Assembly: GCA_034336665.1 (NCBI GenBank)
Contig: JAPFBE010000013.1
Span: forward strand, 21,617,056 to 21,681,055
Length of the DNA stretch: 64,000 nt
Direction: 5' to 3'
From: Luscinia megarhynchos
Lineage: Eukaryota; Chordata; Aves; Passeriformes; Turdidae
Positions 36,601-50,720 of the stretch are shown here, one piece after another. The position numbers and the translations under genes were made by a program. Position 1 is the stretch's first letter. Each line of letters starts with the position of its first letter. The notes below the pieces were generated by a model. The model did no database searches, was not told where the DNA came from, and saw nothing but the letters and a program-made list of their open reading frames with translations.

Positions 36601-39600
36601 CCAGAGTCTCTCTGACACCGGGTGCTGCACTCAAAGCTCCTTTCCCTTTGTGGGATGGGCTTTCAGCTACCAGTCTGCCTGGGAGATGAGGCAGGAGAGG
36701 GGGATTCCAGTGGTAACATGCCCAGGCTCCTGACAGATGTGTAAGGCTGCCCTGAGCCCCTGGGCTCATTGGTGCTGTGGTTTGTGCCCCAGCTGGTGCT
36801 CCAGCTGAAAATACCCAGCGCACAGTGGGGGGCTGACAGGCAGGAGGAAGAAGAAACAGATGTGGAGCCGATGTGGTGTGAGGACTGTGTTTGACCTGCA
36901 ATAAAGCTAACATGAAAGTCAATCTACCCACTACACCCCTTGGCTACCACCCCCCTTGAACACCTACAACAATGTATTATTCCTTCCACCCTCTGCCAAA
37001 TTCATCTGTCTTTTTGCTCTATCTGCTTTCACATCCTGTTCATTCCTCATTCAGATCTCTCCTCTCTCGCCTCCCTTCATTTTTTCCAGTGTCTTTTTTT
37101 CCTCATTGTGCTTTTATATTTTACCCATTTTATTTCTTTCACCCCCACATACCCCCTTATCTTTCAGCTGCCTCTGCTGTCCATCCTTTCCTTCATCATA
37201 CTGCCCTAGCATTTTAAGCCAGCTAAATATCTACCCATCCTCCCAGCATTTCACTATCACAAGTATCTGTGTAGCATATCTATTTATTAATTTCCTATAT
37301 AGAAAATACCAGTAGGTTTTTTTGGGTTTTCTTTGTTGTTTTTTTTTTCTTGTTTCTCTCTCTCTCTCCTCATCATTATGAGAAAATAATGAGCTGTTTG
37401 GTCTGTTTTACTGGTCAGGGGGAGGAAGGGAGAGAAAGGAAGGGCATGTGGGAGTAGCAAGCCAGGTGCCCTGGATTGTTTGCCTGGAAAGTTCTTTCCT
37501 CTTTTTTCCTTGCCCACTGTGGCCTCATTTATCTAAGGATGTAGCAGCTTTTACTGTACATTATGAAAAAGCCTTAGAAGGCAATAATTCTGCAGAAGAG
37601 GAGGCAAGAGAAGCCATTAGGAACACAGGGGCTCTCTGCTAATCATTACCTGAGACTTGCCCAGGGCTGGCAGCTTGCAAGCAGGTTTATGATTGTCTCC
37701 CATGGCCCACACATGGTGTCTTACATGAGGATTTTTCAAATGTTTCCCTGATTCTCGATGCTCATACTGAAATGGGTATTAAACTATGAATTGAAGTAGG
37801 GCATAAAAATAAGAAGACCACTACTATCTCTTCCAGCCTTGTGGTCCCACTGCATCAGTCACTGTTTATTACTGCTGCCATCTGCTTGCCATCCTTGCTT
37901 GTAGCCTCAGACCCTCTCCTGCAGGTCTCCTGCAGTCACAGACATTGTCCCTGATCCCATATCCTTTTTCCTTTAGATTTTTATGGCTCTGCTGCTTTCC
38001 TAAGCACATTCCCAAAGTGATGTCTATCACAGTAGACACCAAGAGTCCACTTCAAGCTCGCCCATGCCATCTGTGCCATGACAGTCTCCTTTAACCCTCT
38101 GCTAGTGCTGGTGAGCACCTGCCAAGGAGAAAAGTGGAAGAACACACCTTAACACTCAGAGGTAGCTCAGCAGTTAACTTGAAGTTGACCAGGCAAAAAC
38201 TTAAGATGTTAAGCAAAGTATTTTTATTCCCTCCTCTTACAATTGGCCTGAAATATCATGACAAGCATTATTTATCTTATTAAGTACACTACATTAACCT
38301 TGCAAATATGCTAATGCAAGAAAGGCGCTGCCTTAGCAGCTTTTTAGAATAGGAAATTAAACATGTTCATCAGAAAGCTTTTAATTATTATTATTTCTTA
38401 AATGCTAGTGTCATGCAACAGTTCTCCTTCTGCCAGGGGCATCAGAGGAGAAGAATGAGGTTTATATGCCTCAACCCTCAGAGCTACCCCCAAAATTCCA
38501 TGTGGGTATTCCTACCTGACCAAAACATTAAGGACCTGCTCTGTCCTGCAGCTGCACTTCTGGCCCAGGGAAGGGAAGAGCTGAAATATCAGGCAGGCAG
38601 AGAAGACCAAAATGAGCATCTTTGCTGAGGTATTGCTTAGCACTGAAAAGGATGCAGGTACAAGTGCTGTATGCTGGAGGAGGACTGCAGACAGAGGGAA
38701 AGGGTCCTTTGCTCAGGATGAAATTCCACTAGCTTTCCCAAACATGGGACCTAGGAGAGCATGGAGAGCCTGATAGCTGTCTCACTTGGCACTGGCTTTT
38801 GAAAATAACATGCTTGGTCTGAGCAAGGTGTCTTTTCTCCTTGTCTCCCTGTGCTGGCAGCAGAGAGGGAGAAGAGCTCAGGGAGCCCCTTATCCCAGTG
38901 TCAAGCCAGCAGCTCCCTTCTCCCAGTGTCTCAGGCAGAGATTCCAGCTAGGACACAGATGGGCAAGGCCTGCGTGGTTGGAACAGCCCGTGGTGGTCAG
39001 GGGGACAGCATGAGGCACCTGCAGCCTCTTAGCTGCTGGCAGAGGTTTGAGCTGGTGCCATCACAACTTCTTATCCCAAGAGCACAGCCCTACCGTGTGC
39101 CAGGTCTGGCACAGCCCCAGCACATCTCCTGGATGCCTAACAGCCCTGAGTGTGGGCTGGGCATCTCTTGGGCAGTGTGGTAAAGCAGTGGAGAGCCCCA
39201 CCACTGCAGCCCCCTGTGTGTCAGTGAGTGCACACTGCTGATTGACAGCTCTTCCCCAGGGCTCACCCTCAGCATGCTCCTCCTGGTTCCCTTTCCCATG
39301 GGGACAGACACTGCTCCCTTGGCTGCCTACATCTCTTTCCTGGTGAGAAGCAAAGAGAACAACATTTGCAAGAGTGGCATTACAAAACCTACTCCCACCA
39401 GGTAGAAAGCTGTGATTCTCTCAGCTTGTTCTGCTCAGGATCTGAGCCAGAGTGACTCTCCATCACTCCTGGCTGTGCTGCTTCTCCACCCAGACAGCCC
39501 TTCCCAATGAGTTTCCACTGCTTCCCTTACCATGAACTGGCTGTCATTGCTCCTGTGGCTCCTTGCAGGGCGTGGTCAGCTCAGCTGGCACAGGCACTAC

Positions 39601-42600
39601 AGTCACAAGCACAATTTCTGATTACTTTTGGGATTTTTTAGCGGTGGTGTTACTGATGCAGGCCAAGGGCAGCTGTTTTCACAGCTGCTGCAGCTTGCTA
39701 GTGTACTGCAGCCAGCATCACCCAGGAGATAAGGACAAGGAGCACAGCTCTGCACTGCCTACTATCTATCTAAGCTTTTTTCAAGCTTTTATGTTGGTTT
39801 TTTTTCCCCTAAGTAAAATCTTAAGAGGACATATTTAGCCCAGTATCCAATGTCTTTCTGGAGTGTGCTCTGATAAATGAAAAAAATCATCCCTTAAGCA
39901 GTATAGAGGTGAGGAAGCTTATCCCATGCCTCTGCATGGGAACTGTCACAGCAGGATAAACCAAGGGAAATCAAAAGCTCAGAGATTTACCCAGACACAG
40001 AGAAAGGGATGATATTATCCAACATGACATTACATGTTCTTTCTGTAACACAAATCAGCTTCCATCGGTCAAATGCTGCTCTCCTCTGACATGATAGTCT
40101 TCCAGAAAGACTGCAGTGCTGCAGGAGCTCTGAGCAGATGTTTCAGTTTGTTTGTTTTCCTGTTAAAATTATTTTCTCTATAGTCATCACTCCAAGACTG
40201 TCTTTCTGGGAGAGGCTGAGGCAGCACTACTGGGTGCAGACCCACAGATGGCTCCCTGATAGTGCCTTGCACTGGCATATGGCAAATAAGGAGCTGTGTG
40301 CCCTATTCCCAGACAGCAACTCCCTACCCTGTTTTCTGATGAGCAATGCTTGGACAGCACAGCTCTGCTGGCCTTCTCAAAGCTGCTGTCTCTGTGCTGC
40401 CTCCTCTTTAACAGGATCTGTGTTAGAACAAGTATCTCATCAGCTTGAAACACAGCTCCAGTATCTCCCGTGTGTGATGGAAAGTTTTACAGGACAGCTA
40501 TTGCAATAGCCTGGGACCCGCTGTTTGATGTCTGCCCAGTCCTGGGATCTCAAAGGCAAAAATCAAACCAGCAGTTGGGAACAACTCCAACTGAGATAAA
40601 GGAAGTCTGAATCCATCCCACGCTGATTTTTTACTCACTGTCCTTAGCCCACCTGGCCTTTCCCATGGCCCTTGGCCACCTCTGTCAGCAAACTTGCTGC
40701 TCCACAGCCATGGTGAGCAGGAGGTGAAGGAGAGACAGCTTCTGAGTTCTCCTGTGTTTCTGATGGGGAGCCCCAAAGTGGCCCCCCCCCCTCCCCCACT
40801 TCTGGAATTATGCAAATTACACCTTCAAGGCAATAATTTCCTCAGTCCCCAGTCACATCTATACCCCAGGACACTGGGTTATTTGGGCCCAAATTGCCTT
40901 TGGTTCCACTGTGCAGATCATAGCACTGGAGAGGAGCAGTTGCACTTTCAGAGCTGAAACATGGATACATGAGAGGTCTAGGGAGGGAAGGAGGGATTTG
41001 CATGGAGGAGAATGAGTCAGAAACTAGACACACACATAAGGTGAAAAACTTTCTTGTTTGCAAAGAAGGCACAGAAGATGGTGGCAAGGTCCTCTTGTCC
41101 ACGACAGCATATTATTACCCTCTTGGAAACCTTGCAAGAATTTCCATCATGAGAGAGAGACTGAGGGATGCTGGAGGTAGAGCTACTGGCATGTCCCCTT
41201 TCTGGACATGGCACATGTCACTCTAGGGAGTTGATCTGATTCTCTGGTGTGTCAAGGACTGAGTCACAAATCACAGCTGTATGTTTTTCAACATGCTCAG
41301 CTGATGCTACAGAATGGAGCATCAGGCAAACATGGAAGAGGTTTAAGGAGGGATGGAGGGAGAAGAGAGGAAGGCATCTGTGTGTGTGGGAAAGAGGGGG
41401 CTGTGGTTGCAGAATAAAGTAATTTGCTGAGAAGAATGTAGCAATTTATTTTGAGCTACTACAACTGACCAGTGCGTTCCCTTTTATCTCTGACTTATCT
41501 CTTCCTTTCTAGTAAAAACCTTGGGCAGCCCAAGACCTGCTCCCTCCTCCTCTGTGGATAGTGCTGACTTGAGAGGCTAAAACAGGCCACTCTTATCAGC
41601 ACAGCTGCCTTCATCTCAGCTCCTTTTTCCCCTGATGAGTCCAGCAGCATCCCAACTTGCTAGTGGAGAGAGCACATTGCAAACCCTGAATTTATAGCCA
41701 AACTTCCAGTGGGAGCTGTTAGGTAGGGAGGTCTCCCTTTTTCTCTCTGGGTGCTATAGCAGCAGTTTCCTTCTGTTCCAGTCTGTGAACAGTAAATAGG
41801 TGGTTTGCATTCCACTTTACTAACCTCAGATTTTTTTTCTTTTCCTCTTTTTTTTTGGGCTAAGATTCCTAGTACTCCTGGTTGGTACTGCAAGGCCATA
41901 CTTGCTAGTACCTGTGCTGTGCCATGCCCCCCCACAGTTATGTAGCCCCTGCATCCTGTTCAGAAGACTGCTCTAGAGGTGAACATCAGCAGCACTAAAG
42001 GAAGTCAAAGAAGGAAATGAATGACTGAACAGAATTTGCTCAGTCCCCTGGTCCCTCGCTTAACAGTCTCCCTGCTTGCTCTGGAGAACATCTGCTCTGG
42101 TTGCAGACCAGAAAGCAGAAAGGCTGCAGAGAGGTTATGGGAACCCCCATAGTTTTGATTTTTCTACTACACAGTTAAAAGAATGGTGAGAAATTTTTTT
42201 AAAGTTGACCTGCTCAGGTAGACTTGCAAAGACCATGACAGGAACTGGATAGCAATACTGGAAAAACAAAACCACCAAAAAGAAAAGAATATAATTTTGA
42301 TAAATAAAAGATTATACAATTCTTTTTTTATGCAGGAGCATAGAGTGCAGTGTCCTACTCTTTCCTCATGGTATAGCCTCTCAGCTGGCATGGCTCCCAG
42401 GGGGATGCCTGCTGTGTGTGCAGTACACAACTTTTCTGCAAGCAGGACCCACTTGGCAACACCCAGGTGTACGCTGGCAGTCCTGCTCTCACACACCTTC
42501 ATCTCATTCACATGACCCTAGGCCACAAAGGCACTAGTCACAACCCAGGCAAGAACTGCCCTCCTCAGAACATCGCAGTGATGGCCAGGTGGAGCACAGG

Positions 42601-45600
42601 CTGACTGCACCTTGCTATCCAGTGCACTGCAGCTGCAGTGATGACCAGCAGACTGCTCTGGGCTGTGGCACTGTTTCAATTGCCTCTGTTTCTCAATCCC
42701 ACCACCTGGTTAGGGGGCAGGAGCACAGAGGAGGTTTTGAACAGTGCTGCTCATGCAGGAGGGCACTTTACCAAGAGTAGCCCACACTCTGTGCTGCGCT
42801 CTGCTCGGGCCAGAAGGTCAAAAAGGGCAGCCCACACCGGGCAAGAAAAATTATTCCTTCATCTGGAGCCTGAAAGAAGAAGGAGATTCTCTGGTAGTCC
42901 TGGGCTCCAGTACCTGAGCTTTTTTTAGAAAATGAGTTCAGACTGACTAGGTTTGACTGTTTCTCAATCCAAGTCCCAATAAAGAGTCTATATGGCACCA
43001 CTAATTTGCTGTACTGATGAAACATTTTTTAAAAAGTCTCCAAAAGCTAAATTTTCATTTAGTGTATTTATTTATTTTTAAATTGCATGTCAGTGTCTGT
43101 GCCAAACACCAACAGTCAATACAGTACTTAGATGATAATAAATGTAATGTTAATTACATGCTTATTGTAACTCATTTTTAATAGCTCTTTACACGCAATC
43201 AAGTAATAAAGCAAAACTCTTTGCAAAGTATACTGTTCCCAAGGAAGCACACAAGAAGCCAGAAGAGTCTCCAGAGAGGGCTCTGACCTCAGGTGAGGTT
43301 CCTAACACTGATCTCCAGGTCTTCTGACAACACAGCCAGAGTTGCTAACCTGGTAGCCTGGCAAAGGACACTGGCAAAGAACAGAGCTGCATATCAAGAC
43401 ACCCAGAATCTCTCCATCCATAATACCCAGCCCCACATTCACAAACATGCACAAACCAGTAGGGAGAGGCAAAGCAGCAGCTCTTTGCCTTCCCACCAAA
43501 ACCCCCTTGCTCGTGGCAGAATTTCCAGTTCTCTGGATGTTAAATTGTTACGCTGCAGTATTTCACTCCTTGGTAGGAAGAGAAGTCTTACTCACTAGAA
43601 AAAAAGAATTCCTGCTCCTCAGTTTGTACTAGCCTTGGAAGAATCTAAGATAAAGTAAGTTAAAAAAAAACCTCTGTGATGATTTTATATGCAGGAGAAT
43701 GATGCTATTTTTGAGGATTTCTTCAGCCCTGTACAACTGGACTTCAGATTAATAAGGCACCTGGATTTGTTGCTGAAGGCATTCAGACAATGCGACTGGT
43801 ACAGTGAGCTAAAATGTCCTAAACATTTCATGGTGCCAGACACAATAATATCTTTAATACTAACACACAACAGCATAAGGGATTTACCAACACAAATTGC
43901 AATACATTCCCTTACTCCTGCATGACAGGGTTACTATAATGGAGCTTGTTCCCCTCAACAGAGCTGACAAAGCCAGATGCCATCCCCTTCCAGCACGCAT
44001 CCTATATCTGGGGCAACTTAAGGACCCTCTGATTGAGGGAAATCCTCCTCCTACCAAACACAGACTGGCAGCAAAAATGCTTCACGGCCATTTTTTCAGT
44101 CTTAATGACTGTAACAGCTTCTGCAATTTTGGTAAGGGAAGCGGCCAAAAAGGGGCAGGAGATTGATTGTCACTCAGCTCTTGCCAAATTACAAAAGGAA
44201 CCAAGGAACCACGCAGTGAGGGATGCACAGGGAGCCTCGGGGAAGGGAGATAAGGGAGCAGAGGGGAAGAACACAGGCTTAAGAGATCCACTCCCCACCC
44301 AAGCCTGCCTACAGGAATCTGATGAATGTGGATCTTTCTTAATATGCCTGAGTATTAGAAAAATTGGGCTTTCTGTCTGAGTCTTGCAACATGAATCCAG
44401 TCCTAGCCAGCAGGCAGTAATCATAGCCAAGTCCCTTTTTTTGGACTGAAACTGGCTGCCTGTCCAGCTTAAGAACCGACCCAAGGGGTCCCATGTATGT
44501 AATACTTCTGGAGAAGCAGTAATGCAATTTGTAGAGTTGCCTGTTAGAAGCAGAATACTGTTTGGGGATGGAGACACATCTGTCCTACATTTCACTTATA
44601 TAGGGCTTCTCTCCTCCCTCTTCCACCTGCCATATTTTAAAGCATCTATTTGGTATTTACCTCCAAGTCAGAGCCTTCATGCTCTGCAAACACAGGCACA
44701 CAAAATTACTGAAACAGTTTTGGAACAAGACATCCAGAATATAATGAGCAGGGGTGAGGAAAAAATTAAAGGAAAGAAAAAATAAGCCAGCCCAGCAAAC
44801 AGCATTTAAATCTCTCTCTTTTTCTCTTATTCTCTTATTCAGTCATTTCTGTCTTGCTTTGAGTGTGCTGTTTTTATCTTCTTCTCTCTTATATAAAAGC
44901 TCAGCTCCTGTAGTGAGCGTGCAGATGATGATTTGGCATTGTCCAGGACTATTATGCTGTCAGCTTTCAAAGAAAAAAGGGCTTGTAAAAATCCTGTAGT
45001 CAGACAAAGGCAGAGCATGTGGCTCAGGACAGTTTGTACTGCTGTCTGCTAATAACCTTTCTGAACAATAGCTTACATAGAAAGATCTTTCACTGAACAT
45101 GAAATTCCTCTTTCAGCTTCACCTTCACTTACTCCTAATTACTGCTCCACTCTCAGTTATATGCATGCTACATATGCAAATCCTCTTTCAAACTCTTTTG
45201 TGCAGAATCAGAGGTGCATCTCTCTCCCTCTGGTCCTGTTCTGGCACAATCTTACACTATCCTTGCACAATCCACCACACACTCACTACTACTCCCAGTT
45301 CAGCTCTAGCTACATGCAAATTCATTCACATACGTGATCTTCACCATTACCAGCAATTTGGCTCCTGCTCTGCTCTCAGGTTTATGGAGCTCAGCTTCAT
45401 ATGGGCCATTTTTCTTTCTTCATTTCTTCCAAAATTTGATAGAAAATGAAGAAGAGGCTCAAGACAGACATTTCTGTTAAAGACCTAAGGTAGAATCAAC
45501 AGCTTTTTCTAAAACACAGAAAATCGGCAGGTGTTCTCAAGGCAACTTGAAGAGGTTAAGAATTGACAGGTGCAACAATGACGTGATCAGATAATTGACT

Positions 45601-48600
45601 CAGCTTCTCTTTAAGCCCCAGTGATGCTAGGTTCATTGCAGCTCAAGCTACATGGGCTGGTTCCTCTGCTTGGCTTGTAGAGACTTGGGCCCTGGCAAAA
45701 CTGAGGTGACCTATCTCAGACAATTTATGCCATTGTGCTTTCCTGCATTTGCCCTAGTGGAGATTACAAGCTTCCTGATAATGCCAGGAATATGCACATT
45801 ATGTGCCTGTGCATGAACTGTCCCTGTTCACAGAACTGGACACTGCTGATTGTGGGTTTGGGCTAAGATTCTGGACTGTGACAGTGAGCTGGAGTGTGAT
45901 CTTTCTGGCAGCTCAGCTCTAGGTAGAGTCCCTCACTCCCACAGTCAGCTACCAGCATCTCTGCTTTTCTTCCAGAGGAGCCTGCAACCACACACAGCCA
46001 GCTCTGGGAGGACCTAGTTTACAGGAAAGATTGAAATGGTTAAATCTGATGAGAGCAAGCCACTGTCACTTTGAGATAATCCTCAAGCTAGTGCAAGGGT
46101 TTGGCAATATGAAATGGGTCTGTGAAGCTGGTACATGCACAAACGGCAGAGCAGAACCTGGAAAAGATCTGGAAATGAACTTGGGAGTGCCCCTTGCTGT
46201 GTATGCACCTAAGCCCAGGTCGATGCACTCTAACCCCAAACACAAAGCACAGGCTCTGACCTCTGCTACGCCTGCCCAATGCCAGGTGTGCACTGCTGTC
46301 ATGGATGGTGTTAACTCCCCACTTACACCATCTCAGACAGGTCAGCATGCAGCCCAGTGGGTTTACAGGCAGCAAGAGCAAGCTGTGGGCTTGCAGGATT
46401 TTGGTGGTGTATTTGTGAGCTGGGCCTAGTTCCTGTTCTCTGTCACACACCCAAAGCTGGGGACAGGAAAGCTGTGTGGAATCCAAGGGTTTGCAAGTAC
46501 ACTGAACAAGAGCAACGTGCACTAGGGATATGCTAGGGGTGAGATGCACGCTGAGAATGAGGGCTGCATGAGAAGCAGACTTCTTTAAGCTCTGAGTTCT
46601 TTTCTGAGCAGGGCCATGTCCTGCTGTTACCAGGATGCCTATTCCAAATAATGCTGCATTTATTTTAGCTGACAAAAATTTGTCAGAGCTGGTGACATAA
46701 AGGCTTGTACCTACTGAGACAAGAACCTAATTCAAGCTACCAAATAAGCTGCAGATAATGGGCACATCAGGCTCAAATACTGGAAAAGGACCACATGAGC
46801 TGAAAACCTGAGTGTGTAGGAAGAGTTTGGTGTTCTCTGAGTGCACTGGAGCTGGTCACAGGGGCTAACACCAATCTTTTTGGGATGCTCTAGAGTGTGT
46901 CAGCATCAAAGACAAGTTGCCAAAATCCACAAGCAGGGGACACAGCACATGGCAGAGAGAGGGAATCAGGAAGCTCTGGGGAACTCAGTAGCTGACGTTA
47001 TTTTGCTTCTGCCACTACTTTCTGTGACCCATTCCTGCAAACTTCAAAGTTAAGATTCACTCATCATGCACACCCACTGAGTCCTGTTCAACTGAAACAA
47101 CATCCCATAACTTCCTGAGCACTCACATACAAGACCAACACTGTGTATATAGCTTCTGACTTACATTTTCTCCTTACTCATGTTTTTCTTTTTCTCTCTC
47201 TTTTTTCATCCTCATGTGCTAAGGGATCATAACCAGAATGAAATCCTGACATGCTTTCAAATCCAAGATAGCTAGTGGTTTTATGCTCCCCATAGAAATC
47301 ATCCCACACTTCTTTGGAAAACATGAATGTGTTTCCCTGTGGTTCGTGACATCTGAAGTGTCCTGTCATTATTATTAAGTGAAGAAGTGCCTTTGAAGGC
47401 TCTGGTGTTGTCCCTAGGTGCTTCAGTGCATAGTGTTAGGGCCAGGGGCTAGGTCAGGACAATGTTTCACTCACTGTTAATGCCAGATATTGAGGTCTCT
47501 AATTTCCAGCACAGCAGAACCTATTTGAAGAAGTTCATCATCTTACCCAGGAGTGTAAGAAATGGGCTCTTTATGGAGTATGAAATCCATTTTCTCTAGC
47601 CCTCTATTCAGATTGTGCTTTATGACATGAGAAGATGCAGTAAGTGAATAAAGCACTACATTGTTGCTGACTGATGGACAGATGATCCCAGCAGTCTGTA
47701 TCTGTATCTCCACCTTCCCACTGCAGTACATTTGCTGGGCTGTCAGTCTTAAAGCCAAAATGACTTGGGAACCTGAACTTCCTAAGATTCTTCCCCTGCT
47801 CATTCCAGAGAAAGAACTGAAGTTAACACAGGACTGGGTGCAAGCAGAGGGGGACATGCCAGCTTTGGCACCTGTAAAGCTTAGATAACAGGAAAAGAGA
47901 TGAATGAAGAGCTTGGACTCAGCTGAACTGCAAATGCAGCACTGCAGCCAATGCAGAGTGGCTACAAGAGAGCCTGTATTAACTTCACACCAGACAGCAG
48001 GAGTGGGAAAGTGCTTACTAAATTTCTCCTCTTGACATCCAGGAAGACAGAGAAATGGGAAGTGAGGCAAGTGGTCACTAGGGTCACTTGCCAGGACGAG
48101 AGAGAACAAAGAATAAGACCATACTAAAGCTGTTACCTTAGTTCCCTGCCCCTAAGCAGAACATCAGATTTTCTTCCTTCAGGAGGGAAACAATCATGTA
48201 AGAGAACAAAAAATGCATGAGCTGCTCAGTTGCTGGAGCTATGACAAGTAATTCTGGGATCAGCTGCATTTTTTCCCTTTCTCTCAAAATAGAAGTTAAA
48301 ACAAAGACACTTAATCAAGGAGGATAATCTGCTGCAAGGGAGACAAAGATCACCCATTCTGAGCACCACTGTTTTAAGAAAGTCTAAGGAGGTCAATTAA
48401 ATCTGTTCTGATCTGGAGATAACCTTCCTCTCATGATCACTTTCACAGCTGGCATCACCTTGTCAGGTTTGAAGGCAGCCAGAGCAATTCACACTGGTTG
48501 GGAATGTCACCTACGGTGTTAATGGCTTTCCCTAGAGATGCTGTTTGGTATGTGGTACCCTAGCCCAGCTGCTCTGCTCTGCCCAACATGGGATCCCAAC

Positions 48601-50224
48601 AGCATAGAGATTCCTCCATGCTGGTAAATGAGCTGACACTCCTGCTCTGCCCAAGCATCCTGGCTAATTCTATAGATTGATTTGGATTCATATATTCTCT
48701 ATATACCTCTCAGCCATCAGCTCAAATGGGCTGCTTGCTTTCTAACCTCTCATCTGTCTGGTCTACCTGCCTGTGCTCCTGCTTGCCAGCTACCTCTCTC
48801 CTTCATCCAGCATCTCTGGTTGCCCAGACAGTGCAGCAGCACAGACAGACAGGCTCACACCCTCTGCCTCCAGCCTCAGCTTCTCTCAGTTGCTTTCACC
48901 CTTCAGCTTTCCTGTACTGAACTGTGAAATTCCACTGGTGGGAACAAATAAGGCTGCCAGATCCCTCTTGCTAGGCAGGTAATGAAAGCTTTTTCCCCCT
49001 CTCTCCCCAACACACAACAATGGCCAATTTTCCAACAGCATCATACAGGGGTTTAAACAAGACTTCCCCAAAAGAAACACAGAAAAGGAGGATGAAACAC
49101 AAGAGGAAAGAAATCAGGGCTACAAAAGGCTTCTTTTAAAAGCAAAGTCCCCAGTCTAGTATCTCAAAGGCCATTAATGTCAGCCTAAAGTGTGTAGCAG
49201 CAGGGAAAATGGAATAAAAAATCCTCTATCTTTCTAGAAATAATAGACAATATTAGGCCAAAGTTCAGTGAAGGAAGTTTGGGGTTAGATTGAAAGGGAG
49301 TGGGAGAACAAGAGAGTGTCCACATGAACAAACACCAGGTAGTTTGTCAGACCTTAAGTCTTTTTCTGCCTGCTCAGCCTTCACTGTGCAGACACACTGG
49401 CTGGGATGCAATGATTCAACATGAGCACTGTGGGAAGTTCAGGGAGCAAGGCTTGATCCTCCCCTGGTGTGACTGTGCCAAAGTGCACAGGAATTGATGG
49501 GATGTCCTGACTTCAGTGCAGCTCTGTGAGGATGAACTTAGGGTCTCAGGGCACATGTGAAGCTTATTGCAACTAGATCAGTTTTCACAATAGGGAGAGC
49601 ATATGGAAGAAAGATTTTAATTTCCCCCTCTTCTTGTTTCACCAAGAATATCCCTGAAATAGATGGAAGGTTTTTTTAAATTAAAGGAGAAGGACTGGGC
49701 TTGCCATAAATCTTTATGGTGTTTTTCCAATAATCCCTGCACCCTGGGTGGCTCAGCTTGGGGAGCACCTTCTAAGTAGCAGCAATAACATAAACTATTG
49801 GTGAAACAGCATTTGGAGCACCATCCAGGTAAAACTAGGGCACCACACAAAATAATTATTCCAGTTTCAAATTATCTCATTTCAGATTTGTGGCTCAGCT
49901 ATTGAGCAGCAGCCAGGAGTGACTTCCATAGTTGCTGAAGATGATGTGGGCAGATGGGAATTGCACTGGCAATAGCACAAATCCATTTGTGCCCTGGCCA
50001 AAAGACTGACAGCTGGTTTCATACGTGTGTCTCTCCTACAGCTGAGAACAGCTGGCTGCCAGGCCAGTTCCAGGTTCAAGTCCCATGATGGGAAATCAGC
50101 AGACAATCAGCTGACATCTGTAGATTTGATGGAATCATGAATGCTTATATTTGCATTACCTACAATCAGGCTGAGTTGCAGTCAACAGATTGGCAATGTA
50201 TTTACTTAACAAACTGGAAATCCA
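33601..50224 (-). other. Giant LSAMP intron, segment with no recognised gene
   Basis: No gene is supported. The stretches at about 35750-36420 and 38850-39330 are locally richer in G and C, but I do not see a CpG island. A MIR-like remnant may lie at 36505-36635. AT-rich blocks at 38200-38400 and 43020-43230 could be conserved noncoding DNA. Minus-strand frames of 188-195 codons at 47543-48109 and 46088-46675 show no domains. Confidence 0.6.
36505..36635 (-). repeat. Possible MIR-like remnant
   Basis: On the plus strand, AGTTTACAGGTG, then TGGCTTGCCCCACATCCCTC and later TTTGCCCCAGAGTCTCTCTG follow the order of the reverse complement of MIR (TTTACAGATG, GACTTGCCCAAGGTCAC, AACCCAGGTCTC). It is weak and heavily diverged. 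Confidence 0.35.
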
Positions 50225-50720
50225 CTGAAAGGTCAGAGCAGGAAAAGTATGGAGGAATGAGAACAAGAAGGATGTGAACAAACTGAGGGGTCCAGGAAAG
50301 AGCAGGAGGATGATCTGATATTTAGGATACACGAGCTACAAAGAAAGGAAAAACCAGCGGGACCATCACATCTTAAAAAAGACTGAAGTATGACACAATA
50401 AAAGTGATGAAATCATGGACAAGATTCCTACAAAATAAAGCAACACGTGATTGCATCTGATTCACAACAGATGGTTTCAAACTGCAATGGGGAAGTTTCA
50501 GTTAAACCTTGGAAGAACATCAAGTATAATGAAGCACAAGCATAAATTGTCCTGTATGTTGTATTGAGAGTGTGAAGTGATTCCAAACAAACTAGAGAAG
50601 CAGTTATCAGGAATGACTTGGGAAGAGCTGACCCTACCATTAGGCAGGCATATGGACTAGGTAACTTGTGAGATCCTTTGCAGGCCTTTTTTCCATTCAT
50701 CCACTGTAAGATGAGCACTG
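50225..50720 (+). mobile_element. Old CR1 LINE 3' fragment (amniote CR1-L3-like)
   Basis: On the plus strand, blocks such as AACAAACTGAGGGGTCCAGG, GAGCTACAAAGAAAGGA, TTCAAACTGCAATGGGGAAG, GACTTGGGAAGAGCTGACC and ATGGACTAGGTAACTTGTGA with GATCCTTTGCAGG follow the sense order of the 3' end of old amniote CR1 elements (compare their 'GACTAGATGACCTC..GAGGTCCCTTCCAG' end). It is strongly diverged and has no open frame of its own. It is antisense to LSAMP. Borders are approximate. Confidence 0.65.

Noticed and set aside
39940..40020. Possible MIR-like piece (AAAAGCTCAGAGATTTACCC)
   Set aside because: Only one loose block matches and the order of neighbouring blocks is unclear, so it was not listed as a repeat.
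44887..44900. TATATAAAAG promoter-like box on the plus strand
   Set aside because: It is isolated, with no downstream gene. TATA-like words are common by chance in AT-rich intron.
46088..46675. 195-codon minus-strand frame
   Set aside because: No family resemblance, and composition follows the local DNA. Treated as a chance frame.
47543..48109. 188-codon minus-strand frame
   Set aside because: It has a faintly hydrophobic start but no domain or clear signal peptide cleavage context and no splice structure. Not supported as a gene.
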